Shown piece after piece: positions 1-8,122 of a stretch of DNA of 16,962 nt (the stretch's first letter is position 1; each line of letters begins with the position of its first letter). The translations under genes and the position numbers were made by a program. The notes beneath the pieces are model-generated. The model saw only the letters and a program-made list of their open reading frames with translations, did not search any database and had not been told where the DNA came from. Origin of the DNA: Lachnospiraceae bacterium (GTDB lineage: Bacteria > Bacillota > Clostridia > Lachnospirales > Lachnospiraceae); the NCBI GenBank assembly GCA_003535955.1, contig DPZM01000167.1, forward strand, positions 1 through 16,962, written 5' to 3'.

Positions 1-1365
1 ATGTCCGCCACCTGGGCAGGTATCGGTAATGCCCTTATCGGTTCCATGCTTGCATGGAAGATATTGGGAAGACGCACCAGGATCATGACCCAGTCGCTTG
101 ATGCCAAGACCATGCCTGAATTCTTCGAGAAGAGGTTCCACAGCAGGAACCTTAAGATAATAGCTTCCTTCATTGTCTTTGTCTTCCTTATTCCGTATAC
201 GGCTTCGCTTTACAACGGTCTCTCAAGCCTCTTCGGCCTTGTGTTTGACATGCCCTACTGGGTGGTCATTGCTGTAATGGCAGTTCTTACCGGAATATAC
301 GTGATCTTTGGCGGATACATGGCTACCGCGATAAATGACTTTATCCAGGGCATAATCATGCTCATCGGTATCACGGCAGTCATCCTTGCGGTCCTTAACA
401 GCCACGGAGGCCTCATTGCGGCAGCCCAGGAGCTGTCAGCCGTTGAATGTGAAGGCTGGGCAGGCGGAGCATATACTTCATTCTTAGGGCCCGATCCTCT
501 GGCACTTGTGTTTGTGGTCATCCTTACTTCGCTCGGTACCTGGGGACTTCCCCAGATGGTCGGGAAGTTCTACGCTATAAAGAGTGAGAAGGATATACAT
601 AAGGGAACTATAATCTCTACATTTTTTGCCATAATCGTGGCAGGCGGATGCTACTTCCTCGGAGGTTTCGGAAGGCTGTATGCCGATAAGATCAGCTACA
701 ATCCGGCCAACGGCAAGCCCCTCTTCGACACGATAGTTCCCGCTATGCTGTCAACCCTTCCTTCGATAATCATAGCGGTGGTTATAGTACTGGTCCTTTC
801 GGCTTCTATGTCAACACTGTCATCACTGGTACTTACATCAAGCTCGACCTTTACTCTCGATGTTATAAAGCCCGCCAGCAAGAAGGGCATGGATGATAAG
901 AAGCAGGTCTTCATCATGCGTGTATTCATTGTATTCTTCATTCTGGTTTCGGCGGTGATCGCCATAATCAAGGATTCCTTCCCCGGCATCACCTTTATCG
1001 CCCAGATGATGGGTGTTTCCTGGGGAGCACTTGCGGGAGCGTTCCTTGCACCCTTCCTCTACGGCCTCTATTGGAAGAAGGCTACAAGAGCTTCGGTCGG
1101 AGCCTGCTTTATCTGGGGCTGCGGGATCGCGATCATCCAGCTTATCGTGACCCTTGGCGGTGTTGATGTAAGTACATGGGGCCCCGTGCTCGGTTATATC
1201 TTCAAGTCTTCCATTAATTCCGGTGTTGTGGCCATGGTGGGAGGACTCATCGTTGTTCCACTTGTAAGCAAGCTGTCGGCCGGGGAAGATGAGAAGGTGG
1301 TTGAGGAGATGTTTGGATGCTTCGATAAGAGGGTGCAGGTACCCGTTAAGGAAGCACTTGACTGA
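1..1365 (+). CDS. Sodium:solute symporter (SSS family), 5'-truncated by the window edge
   Basis: Integral membrane protein that uses the sodium gradient to take up an organic solute; the substrate cannot be told from sequence. The visible 454 residues contain many hydrophobic helices. The segment SATWAGIGNALIG followed by LGRRTRIMT and TMPEFF is typical of the second and third helices of SSS transporters. Residues 267-275 (SASMSTLSS), continuing into LTSSSTFTLDVIKP, match the conserved helix that carries the Ser/Thr ligands of the Na2 sodium site. Family members usually have about 60-70 more residues in front of this point, so the ATG at base 1 is probably an internal Met and the true start lies outside the window. 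The gene ends in a TGA and is followed by a Rho-independent terminator at 1452-1490, which separates it from the downstream cluster. Family assignment is firm. Confidence 0.88.
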   Translation: MSATWAGIGNALIGSMLAWKILGRRTRIMTQSLDAKTMPEFFEKRFHSRNLKIIASFIVFVFLIPYTASLYNGLSSLFGLVFDMPYWVVIAVMAVLTGIYVIFGGYMATAINDFIQGIIMLIGITAVILAVLNSHGGLIAAAQELSAVECEGWAGGAYTSFLGPDPLALVFVVILTSLGTWGLPQMVGKFYAIKSEKDIHKGTIISTFFAIIVAGGCYFLGGFGRLYADKISYNPANGKPLFDTIVPAMLSTLPSIIIAVVIVLVLSASMSTLSSLVLTSSSTFTLDVIKPASKKGMDDKKQVFIMRVFIVFFILVSAVIAIIKDSFPGITFIAQMMGVSWGALAGAFLAPFLYGLYWKKATRASVGACFIWGCGIAIIQLIVTLGGVDVSTWGPVLGYIFKSSINSGVVAMVGGLIVVPLVSKLSAGEDEKVVEEMFGCFDKRVQVPVKEALD

Positions 1366-1442
1366 ATATAAATTACTTAAAATATTAAAGATAATTAATA
1401 ATAAAATTACTTAAAATTAATGTAGCAAGTTGTATAATACTG

Positions 1443-1451
1443 TGTTATAAT
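1443..1451 (+). promoter_or_regulatory. Extended -10 promoter candidate (TGTTATAAT) for tRNA-Leu
   Basis: TGTTATAAT fits the extended -10 consensus TGnTATAAT exactly, which would allow it to work without a good -35; none is seen at the normal distance. A start about seven bases downstream (near 1458) would fall inside the left arm of the terminator hairpin at 1452-1490. A second TATAAT lies at 1433-1438 with a weak TTAAAA at 1411-1416 (16-bp spacer). Its transcript would include the whole hairpin. The region is strongly AT-rich, so chance matches are possible. Confidence 0.45.
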
Positions 1452-1490
1452 AAAAACCGCTCCGACCTCCTAAAGTTTGAGCGGTTTTTT
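1452..1490 (+). terminator. Rho-independent terminator after the symporter gene
   Basis: An 11-bp inverted repeat, AAAAACCGCTC (1452-1462) with GAGCGGTTTTT (1479-1489), encloses a 16-base loop and runs into a T tract. The A tract on the left arm means it could also work on the other strand. It lies 87 bases after the symporter stop and 10 bases before tRNA-Leu. Confidence 0.85.
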
Positions 1491-1499
1491 GTAGAATAT

Positions 1500-1581
1500 G
1501 CGGACGTGGCGGAATTGGCAGACGCGCAGGATTTAGGTTCCTGTGCCGCAAGGCGTGAGGGTTCAAGTCCCTTCGTCCGCA
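1500..1581 (+). tRNA. tRNA-Leu (anticodon UAG)
   Basis: A full class II cloverleaf can be folded. The acceptor stem is GCGGACG (1500-1506) with CGTCCGC (1574-1580), and the discriminator A is at 1581. The D region is TGGCGGAATTGGCAGACGC, the anticodon stem-loop is CAGGA-TTTAGGT-TCCTG with anticodon TAG, the long variable arm is TGCCGCAAGGCGT-like, and the T arm is GAGGG-TTCAAGT-CCCTT. The 3' CCA is not encoded, since the next bases are TTA. It reads CUA/CUG Leu codons. The pelD-like gene starts only 41 bases further on with no terminator between, so read-through into the cluster is possible. Confidence 0.95.
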
Positions 1582-1612
1582 TTATGCATTTTATACAGTT
1601 ATCGTACTCTAT

Positions 1613-1616
1613 GGGG
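1613..1616 (+). promoter_or_regulatory. Ribosome binding site of pelD
   Basis: GGGG six bases before the ATG at 1623 supports that start. Within the 41 bases between tRNA-Leu and this ATG I see a TTATAC (1591-1596), but its -35 position would fall inside the tRNA and does not match the consensus. I do not call a separate promoter here. Confidence 0.5.
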
Positions 1617-1622
1617 TAAGTC

Positions 1623-3797
1623 ATGAATCATAAGAGCACCAATCCGGATCAGCCGTCCTGTGTCCTTTTGTGCGGACGAGTTGATTTTTTTGATTATGAT
1701 ACACTTAAACAGATAGCGCAGTATTATAATGTCATCATTTCAGGCCAGGTGATCGATCAGGAGGTTCTGCTCAAGAAACCTTCAAGGAAGATCCATATCT
1801 ATAATGAAGATCCCACGCAGGAGAATTTTGCCAGGATAGTGTATTCCTACTCGCCGGATACGGTCTGGTATTTTACCGGTTATATAGACGGAGGGGAGGG
1901 GCTTACCAATGAGAACAAGATGCTTGAGGCCCTCTTCGAAGCATGTTCGGTGAATGAGGTATCGAAGCTGGTGGTCATTTCTTCAGTAAATTCTCTCCTT
2001 TATAAATCCGCGGACGGCAGGAAAACGGGCTTCTTTAAGGATTATAAAAATGAGAGGGCTTATGATTGCGGAGCCCTTGAGGATCTCATAAGATACAACA
2101 GCATAAGAAAGAACGTCAAGACCGTTATCCTGAGGACCTCCCATATAGCCAACAGGGCCAATGAAGCAACATATCTCGGGAACCTGTATAACACAGCCCT
2201 CAACACCCGCAAGGTTGATTTTCCCTATAATGAGAATCAGCTTGTTGATTTTATGACCGTAAGGGATCTGTGTGAGCTTCTCATATCCGTGACCGAGGAG
2301 ACCATGGACACAAGCGGCTCCTATACCGCCTTGAGCGGCTACAGGCATACCTATGGGGAATTCGGCGAGGAGCTTAAGAAAAGCATAGAAGGCCTTGACG
2401 TGACATATGATAAACAGGGCCTGCTTGATTATGCCATAAACAGGAAAGAAGAAGAGAGAAGGATAAGGGAGAATTACGGATTTATAGCCGCCGATGATGT
2501 TGTAGCCGATCTTAACAGTTCATACGGCAGGTACAGAAAGAAGCAGATAAGGAAAAAGAGCGTTCAGGAGAGGCTTAAGGAGCTTGCGGGCAGGTTCTCG
2601 CAAAAGCTTTTAAAGCTTACGGAGCTTATCCTGCTTTTTGCCATAGTCCAATATCTTTTAAGGTATACTACCGATACGGTTTTCTTCAAATACGTGGATC
2701 TGAGGCTGTTTTACGTGGTGATCATGGGTGTCGCCCATGGAATGGTACCCGGAGTGCTGGCGGGCCTTTTGGAGTGCGTATCGCTGGCTGTTTCCTATTG
2801 GAATACCGGAGTCAGCTCCACCATGCTCTTTTACAACGTGGATTTCTGGCTGCCCTTTGCCATTTATCTCATGACAGGAGCCATAACCGGCTATATGACA
2901 TCCACCAAGGACCAGAAGCAGGCCTTTGCCGAGGAGGAGGTGGCAACCCTTCAGGAAAAATACATGTTCTTAAACAGTGTCTATATGTCGGTCATAGACA
3001 ACAAGGAGGAATATAAGAAACAGATCCTCGGCTATCAGGACAGCTTCGGCAAGATATTTGACGCGGTTCAGAAGCTTGACAGCTCCGTGCCTTCGGATAT
3101 CTTCGTAAACGGTATAAGCACCCTTGAACGCATCCTTGAGAATCACAGTGTTGCCATCTATTCCATGGATGAATACCAGAAATATCTCCGCCTTACGGCC
3201 TGCTCCAAGGAGATGGCGGTTAAATTGACCAACTCGGTCAGCATAGAGGATTTCAGGGCAATATATGATACCCTCCTGTCGGGCGAGACCTTCAAGAACA
3301 CGGAATTCAACGATGAACTGCCCATGTATGCCTATGCGGTAACGGAGGGCGGCAAGATAAGGCTCATGATCACCCTGTTTGATGCGGACACCGAACAGAT
3401 GAACCTCTATTACATGAACCTTTTCACCATATTATGCAGTCTTATCAGGGTGTCCTTTATGAGGGCCCTTGAATACCAGGAAGCTATAGAGGATGAGAAG
3501 TACTATCCCGGGACACAGATCCTTATTCCGGAATTCTTTAAGACCGAGCTTTTGGCCCAACGTAAGATGGCTGAGGCCGGAGTCGCCAGCTGCATCCTTC
3601 TTAAGCTTGATGATGACGAAATAGGAGAGGTTGACGAAAAGATGCGCGGCCTTATCAGACACAGCGACCTGCTGGGAAGGGGTGAGGACGGTGGCAATTA
3701 TCTCCTTCTTACCCAGACCACTGCCGATATCCTTGATATCGTCGGGAAAAGGTTTAAGGGTAAGGGTATTGGCTATACGGTAATGGAGGGAATGTAG
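1623..3797 (+). CDS. pelD: PelD-like c-di-GMP receptor with an N-terminal SDR-like domain
   Basis: PelD is the inner-membrane c-di-GMP receptor that switches on Pel polysaccharide synthesis. This 724-residue protein has four parts. Residues about 10-300 resemble an extended short-chain dehydrogenase/epimerase. Residues about 330-426 hold four close-packed membrane helices. Residues about 470-615 are GAF-like. Residues about 630-722 are a degenerate GGDEF domain. In the last, the inhibitory-site motif R679-H-S-D682 (RxxD) is kept, while the catalytic GGDEF is replaced by GRGEDGGNY (685-693). So it probably binds c-di-GMP but does not make it, as known for PelD. The SDR part lacks a clear GxxGxxG (LLCGRVDFFD at 15-24) and has Y147-DCG-A151 where YxxxK is expected, so it may be catalytically dead. 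Pseudomonas PelD has no SDR part. Stop and next start are 3 bases apart. The PelD call is firm; the role of the SDR part is unknown. Confidence 0.85.
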   Translation: MNHKSTNPDQPSCVLLCGRVDFFDYDTLKQIAQYYNVIISGQVIDQEVLLKKPSRKIHIYNEDPTQENFARIVYSYSPDTVWYFTGYIDGGEGLTNENKMLEALFEACSVNEVSKLVVISSVNSLLYKSADGRKTGFFKDYKNERAYDCGALEDLIRYNSIRKNVKTVILRTSHIANRANEATYLGNLYNTALNTRKVDFPYNENQLVDFMTVRDLCELLISVTEETMDTSGSYTALSGYRHTYGEFGEELKKSIEGLDVTYDKQGLLDYAINRKEEERRIRENYGFIAADDVVADLNSSYGRYRKKQIRKKSVQERLKELAGRFSQKLLKLTELILLFAIVQYLLRYTTDTVFFKYVDLRLFYVVIMGVAHGMVPGVLAGLLECVSLAVSYWNTGVSSTMLFYNVDFWLPFAIYLMTGAITGYMTSTKDQKQAFAEEEVATLQEKYMFLNSVYMSVIDNKEEYKKQILGYQDSFGKIFDAVQKLDSSVPSDIFVNGISTLERILENHSVAIYSMDEYQKYLRLTACSKEMAVKLTNSVSIEDFRAIYDTLLSGETFKNTEFNDELPMYAYAVTEGGKIRLMITLFDADTEQMNLYYMNLFTILCSLIRVSFMRALEYQEAIEDEKYYPGTQILIPEFFKTELLAQRKMAEAGVASCILLKLDDDEIGEVDEKMRGLIRHSDLLGRGEDGGNYLLLTQTTADILDIVGKRFKGKGIGYTVMEGM
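3785..3790 (+). promoter_or_regulatory. Ribosome binding site that decides the GTG start of pelE
   Basis: GGAGGG inside the end of pelD, ten bases before GTG 3801. The nearest downstream in-frame ATG (codon 8) lies inside the first membrane helix and has no such site at normal spacing, so GTG 3801 is preferred. Confidence 0.6.
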
Positions 3798-3800
3798 ACG

Positions 3801-4835
3801 GTGCGTTTGTTTATCTTCCTTATGGTTCTGCATATTCTGATATGTCTGGCTCTTGCGGTATTCAGGTCCTTCAGGATACTTAAATGCGACCGGGTGAGCA
3901 TCTTCATCACCTTTCTGGTGCCGGTGGCAGGATTCATCATGCTGGTATTAAAGGCCCTGTCCGATAAGAACAGTGACCGTATGGCGGATGAGATCACGGT
4001 GGGGAGACCCACGGCGGATGAAGGAAAAAGGAGCGTTATAATAGAAAACAGTGATAAGGATGTGGTGCCGCTTGGGGAGGCACTTGCGGTAAATGATGCC
4101 AAAACAAGAAGAGAGATCATGATGGACATTCTCTACGGCGTCAATAAGAGTATCGTTGTGGAAAATGACGAGCTCAAGGAAAAGGTGGTTCCCATAGAGG
4201 AAGCCCTTGTTGTCAATGATACGGCAACGAGGAGAAACCTTATAATCGATGTGCTCTATTCTGGCCCCAATGATTACGTCTCACAGCTTCATGATGCCAA
4301 GGAGAATACCGATACCGAGGTTGTCCATTATGCGGCCACGGCTCTTGCAGAGATCCAGAAGGAATTCGACCTTAAATTTCAGGAGCTTGAAGAGAGAAGG
4401 GCTAAGGACCCTGACGACGAGGAGACCGAGAATGAATATCAGGGCCTTCTTGAAAGCTATATCCTAAGCGGCCTGCTGAGCGGGGATGCCCTTGACAGCC
4501 AGCTTAAACAGTACAGGGAAATACTTAAAAGGAAGCTTAAAAGAAAGAAGGTCAAGGGAAGGTGGACCCTGCTTAACAAGAAGGCGGATGCCGATTTAAG
4601 GCTTAAGGACAGCGCGGCCCTTGATGAGGATATTGCCCTTATGACAGAGCGGTGGCCCGAGCATGAAAACGTCTATCTCTATAAGCTTAAAAGCGCAATG
4701 CTCAAAAGGGACAGGGACCTTGTAAGGGGAATAATAAACGAGATAAAGGAAAAGAATATATATTTATCGGCGGAGTTAAGAAGTCAGGTGCAGTATCTTG
4801 AGCCTGCTCCTGCCGGCAGCAAAAATAAAGCATGA
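3801..4835 (+). CDS. pelE: PelE-like membrane scaffold protein
   Basis: PelE is a small membrane protein that, in the Pel system, interacts with PelD and PelG and is thought to help hold the synthase complex together. The 344-residue product has two N-terminal membrane helices (about 3-21 and 33-51). A long cytoplasmic, charged, mostly helical tail follows, consistent with the TPR-like region of PelE. Inside it is a clear repeat: residues 88-113 (VVPLGEALAVNDAKTRREI...) and 129-154 (VVPIEEALVVNDTATRRNL...), 41 residues apart. This VPxxEALxVND..xRR pattern recurs in PelE-like proteins as I remember them. Translation starts at GTG. The stop overlaps the next start as ATGA, so pelE and pelA are translationally coupled. 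The call leans on position between pelD and pelA as well as on architecture. Confidence 0.75.
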   Translation: MRLFIFLMVLHILICLALAVFRSFRILKCDRVSIFITFLVPVAGFIMLVLKALSDKNSDRMADEITVGRPTADEGKRSVIIENSDKDVVPLGEALAVNDAKTRREIMMDILYGVNKSIVVENDELKEKVVPIEEALVVNDTATRRNLIIDVLYSGPNDYVSQLHDAKENTDTEVVHYAATALAEIQKEFDLKFQELEERRAKDPDDEETENEYQGLLESYILSGLLSGDALDSQLKQYREILKRKLKRKKVKGRWTLLNKKADADLRLKDSAALDEDIALMTERWPEHENVYLYKLKSAMLKRDRDLVRGIINEIKEKNIYLSAELRSQVQYLEPAPAGSKNKA

Positions 4836-6700
4836 ACAAAAAAACCGTAAAAGAAAAAATAAACGGATCGGGTCATATAAACCTGTCGGGGCTATATATA
4901 CTGGGGGCGATATACTGCCTTCTTATGGTGGTGCTTATAGCCGTACAGGCCAACGTCCGTTACACGATAAGGGATGACAGGCTGGAGCTTAAGCCGCGTG
5001 AGGAGCTTAAGGCCCTTAAGGAAAGGGCTGAGGATGCTCCCGGGGAAGAGCCCGCAACCCTGCTCATAACCGAGGAAATGGACCCTTCAAGCATTAAGGC
5101 GCGTAATATATTTGTCCCCGTTCTGTCCCAGATGAAGGAGCCCTTCAAAGAATGCAATGTAACCGAACTTAAGCCTTCGGATATAGATAAATATGATAAG
5201 ATAGTCCTTGCCATAACCCATTATCCCGACCTTGCGGATACGATAGCGGATATAAAGAACTGGGTCAGGGACGGCGGCAACCTTATGATAGCATATCCCC
5301 CGGAGGTTTCGGGAAGCTTCCAGTCCATGTATGAAATACTGGGGATAAAGGACAGCGGCGATACCACCTTCGTTGAGGGACTGCACTTTAAGGATGACTT
5401 CATGATAGGGGGAAGCTCAAGGGATTATCCCATAATAGACGCATACGATTGCGCTCTTGGCCTCTCCCTTGCGGATGACTGCGAGGTATACATGGAGTCA
5501 ACGGATAAATACCCCGTCCCCCTTATCTTCAGAAGAAAGGTGGGAGAAGGCAGTGTTGTAGTTGACAACTTCGGTATACTTGAGAAGGCCTACAGGGGTA
5601 TACACTCAAGTGCCTACAGCCTGTTAGGCGATTACTGCATATATCCGGTAATAAACGGCGGCGCATTTTACATTGATGATTTCCCCTCTCCCGTTCCCGG
5701 CGGCAATGCCACCTATGTGACCAGGGATTACAATATGTCCGTAAGCGACTTCTATTCCCAGGTATGGTGGAATGATATAAGTGAGCTGGCGGACAGGCAC
5801 GGAATATATTATACGGGACTTATAATAGAGGATTACAACAATCAGGTTAGCGGTGAATTTGCCAGAAACCGTGAGGTGGGCAGGTTCCAGTATTTCGGCA
5901 ACATGCTCCTTAGGATGGGCGGTGAGATAGGCATACACGGCTACAATCACATGCCCCTTGTGCTTGAGAATTTCGATTATAAGGATCAGTACGATTCATA
6001 CATCCAGTGGCCCTCAACGGATGACATGAGGGCATCCCTTGATGAGGTCTTCGATTTCGGAAATACACTTTTCAGGGACGAGACCCTTCAGGTTTATGTT
6101 CCGCCCTCCAATGTTTTATCCGAGGAGGGAAGGAGGCTTCTTGCGGATACTCCCATCACATCCGTAGCGGCGGTCTACCTCTCTACCGATATGGCCTTTG
6201 AGCAGGAATTCGGGATATCAAAAGAGGACGGAATAATAAATGTACCCAGGATCACCTCGGGATGTGTCATTGATGAGTATATGGAGCTTGCGGCGATGTC
6301 GGAGCTTAACCTGCATATGGTAAATACCCATTTCCTCCATCCTGACGACGTGCTTGATGAGGACAGGGGAGCGAGCCTTGGATGGAGAAGGCTGTACGGT
6401 AACCTTACGGGCTACTTTGACTGGATATACGAAATATGTCCCGATATCAGGAATATGACCGGGACCGAGCTTGCCGGCGCCGTATGGCGTTATGACCTTA
6501 TCGGGGTCAGCAGGGACATGTCGGATAGGTATCTTAACCTTAAGCTTAAGGACTTCAATGATGAATGCTATATGCTTCTTCGGATGAATGACGACAGGAA
6601 GGTATTAAGGGTCAGGGGCGGTTCCCAAAAGGAGATACTTGACGGGCTCTGGCTCATCAAATGTGATGATGCGGACGTGGAAGTCGAACTGTATGAATGA
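4832..6700 (+). CDS. pelA: PelA deacetylase form (DUF2194/CE4-like), membrane anchored
   Basis: Extracytoplasmic enzyme expected to remove acetyl groups from Pel, giving the polymer free amines and positive charge. The 622-residue protein has one N-terminal anchor helix (about 19-39). Next comes a Rossmann/GATase-like region (about 75-270; note YDKIVLAITHYPDLADTI and the NWVRDGGNLMIAYP stretch). A polysaccharide-deacetylase-like domain follows (about 275-540). Catalytic-type residues are in place: D282-D283 in IDDFPSP, the metal-binding pair H369 and H373 in HGYNH, the VYVPPSNVL stretch at 421-429, and H500/H503 in NTHFLHPDD. The N-terminal glycoside hydrolase domain (GH166) of Pseudomonas PelA is absent, as is known for Gram-positive PelA forms. 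A C-terminal beta-rich tail (about 555-622) follows. It starts on the ATGA overlap with pelE and ends six bases before pelF. Confidence 0.83.
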   Translation: MNKKTVKEKINGSGHINLSGLYILGAIYCLLMVVLIAVQANVRYTIRDDRLELKPREELKALKERAEDAPGEEPATLLITEEMDPSSIKARNIFVPVLSQMKEPFKECNVTELKPSDIDKYDKIVLAITHYPDLADTIADIKNWVRDGGNLMIAYPPEVSGSFQSMYEILGIKDSGDTTFVEGLHFKDDFMIGGSSRDYPIIDAYDCALGLSLADDCEVYMESTDKYPVPLIFRRKVGEGSVVVDNFGILEKAYRGIHSSAYSLLGDYCIYPVINGGAFYIDDFPSPVPGGNATYVTRDYNMSVSDFYSQVWWNDISELADRHGIYYTGLIIEDYNNQVSGEFARNREVGRFQYFGNMLLRMGGEIGIHGYNHMPLVLENFDYKDQYDSYIQWPSTDDMRASLDEVFDFGNTLFRDETLQVYVPPSNVLSEEGRRLLADTPITSVAAVYLSTDMAFEQEFGISKEDGIINVPRITSGCVIDEYMELAAMSELNLHMVNTHFLHPDDVLDEDRGASLGWRRLYGNLTGYFDWIYEICPDIRNMTGTELAGAVWRYDLIGVSRDMSDRYLNLKLKDFNDECYMLLRMNDDRKVLRVRGGSQKEILDGLWLIKCDDADVEVELYE

Positions 6701-6706
6701 GGAAAT

Positions 6707-8122
6707 ATGAGGATCTGTGTTATTCTGGAGGGCTGTTACCCCTATGTTACGGGAGGGGTTTCAACCTGGATACATCAATATATGAAGGCGATGCCGCAGC
6801 ATGAATTCGTCATCTGGGCCATCGGGGCGGATTCCTCCCAGAGGGGGAAGTTTAAATACGAGCTGCCGGAGAATGTTACGGAAATCCATGAGCTCTTCTT
6901 AAACGATGCCCTAAAGAAGCGGGGACATATTAAAAAATACAGGTTCAGTGCTGAGGAGATAGCAACTCTTCACGAGCTTATCGACTGTAAATCCCCCGAC
7001 TGGGAGATGCTCTTTTCAATGTATGCCGATAACAGGATAGATCCCCTCTCCTTCCTTATGAGCAGGGATTTTCTTGATATACTTACGGATATATGCGAGC
7101 AGGAGTATACCTATACCGCATTTTCCGACTTTTTCCACACCATACGGTCAATGTTCCTGCCGGTACTCTACATACTTCATACCGAGGTTCCCAAGGCCGA
7201 TATGTATCATTCGATAGCAACGGGCTACAGCGGTATACTGGCCCGGCTTGGAAGCTATAAATACAAGGTTCCATATATGATAACCGAGCATGGCATATAT
7301 ACCAGGGAGCGGGAGGAGGAGATCATAAGGGCCAAGTGGGTCCTGCCTGCCTTCAAGCGCTTCTGGGTCAGGTTTTTCTATATGCTTTCCGAGGGCGCCT
7401 ACGAGAAGGCGACCATGATCACGAGTCTTTACGCGGGAGCCCGCAAGATCCAGACGGATATGGGGTGCGATCCGGATAAATGCGTATATATAGGCAACGG
7501 TATCCATTATGAGCGCTTCTGCGATATAGGTCCCAAGAAGGCCAACGGTTATATCGATATCGGCGCGGTCTTAAGGATAGCGCCCATCAAGGATGTCAAG
7601 ACCATGATATACGCCTTCGCCGGGGCCAAGAAGAGGGTGCGTAACGCTAGGCTCTTTATCGCGGGTCCCGAGGATGATAAGGATTATGCGAAGGAGTGCT
7701 ATGATCTTGTAAGGCGCCTTGGGGTACAGGATATTAACTTTATGGGCTCTATCAATGTTGTGGAGCATATGGGTGACTTTGACTTTACGGTCTTATCCTC
7801 AATATCCGAGGGAATGCCCTTATCGGTCCTTGAATCATTTGCCGCCGGAAGGCCCTGCATAACCACCGATGTGGGTAACTGCAAGGAGCTGCTCTTTAAG
7901 GTGGCGGATGATGATGATCTGGGAAGCGCGGGTATATGCGTTCCGCCCATGGATGTGGAGCAGCTGACCAATGCCATGGTGAACATGTGCAACAGACCGA
8001 AGAAGCGGTACGAGATGGGAATAGCCGCAAGGAACCGGGTGGCTAAATATTTCATGCACGGTGACATGATCCGAAGGTATCAGGAAGTATATGATGAGGT
8101 TTTCGCAAGATGGCAGGGATAG
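6707..8122 (+). CDS. pelF: PelF glycosyltransferase (GT4 family)
   Basis: Cytoplasmic glycosyltransferase that polymerises the Pel chain from a UDP-sugar, by analogy with characterised PelF. The 471-residue GT-B protein starts with MRICVILEGCYPYVTGGVST, whose YVTGGVSTW is the glycine-rich acceptor-side loop of PelF. HGIYTRERE lies at 195-203. The sugar-nucleotide side carries VLRIAPIKDVKTM (288-300) and the GT4 E-x7-E motif, E368 in SEGMPLSVLE and E376. Length is near the usual 470-510. The start is set by TGAGGAA just upstream of ATG 6707. The stop overlaps pelG by 13 bases. All motifs are intact and I see nothing unusual. Confidence 0.93.
   Translation: MRICVILEGCYPYVTGGVSTWIHQYMKAMPQHEFVIWAIGADSSQRGKFKYELPENVTEIHELFLNDALKKRGHIKKYRFSAEEIATLHELIDCKSPDWEMLFSMYADNRIDPLSFLMSRDFLDILTDICEQEYTYTAFSDFFHTIRSMFLPVLYILHTEVPKADMYHSIATGYSGILARLGSYKYKVPYMITEHGIYTREREEEIIRAKWVLPAFKRFWVRFFYMLSEGAYEKATMITSLYAGARKIQTDMGCDPDKCVYIGNGIHYERFCDIGPKKANGYIDIGAVLRIAPIKDVKTMIYAFAGAKKRVRNARLFIAGPEDDKDYAKECYDLVRRLGVQDINFMGSINVVEHMGDFDFTVLSSISEGMPLSVLESFAAGRPCITTDVGNCKELLFKVADDDDLGSAGICVPPMDVEQLTNAMVNMCNRPKKRYEMGIAARNRVAKYFMHGDMIRRYQEVYDEVFARWQG

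Noticed and set aside
1433..1438. TATAAT at 1433-1438 as the main promoter for tRNA-Leu
   Set aside because: Its transcript would contain the complete terminator hairpin before the tRNA and so should be stopped. The TGTTATAAT 13 bp downstream is a better candidate.
1500..1622. tRNA-Leu as the attachment site of an integrated element carrying the pel cluster
   Set aside because: No integrase gene and no repeated copy of the tRNA 3' end is visible downstream in the window. Codon use of the cluster looks like that of the symporter and surE. Not supportable from this sequence.
2370..5010. Many copies of GAGCTTAAG/GGCTTAAGG-like words across the cluster
   Set aside because: They occur in frame as Glu/Arg-Leu-Lys codons and follow from the strong preference for CTT and AAG. 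They show no fixed spacing, orientation or intergenic placement that would suggest a functional repeat.
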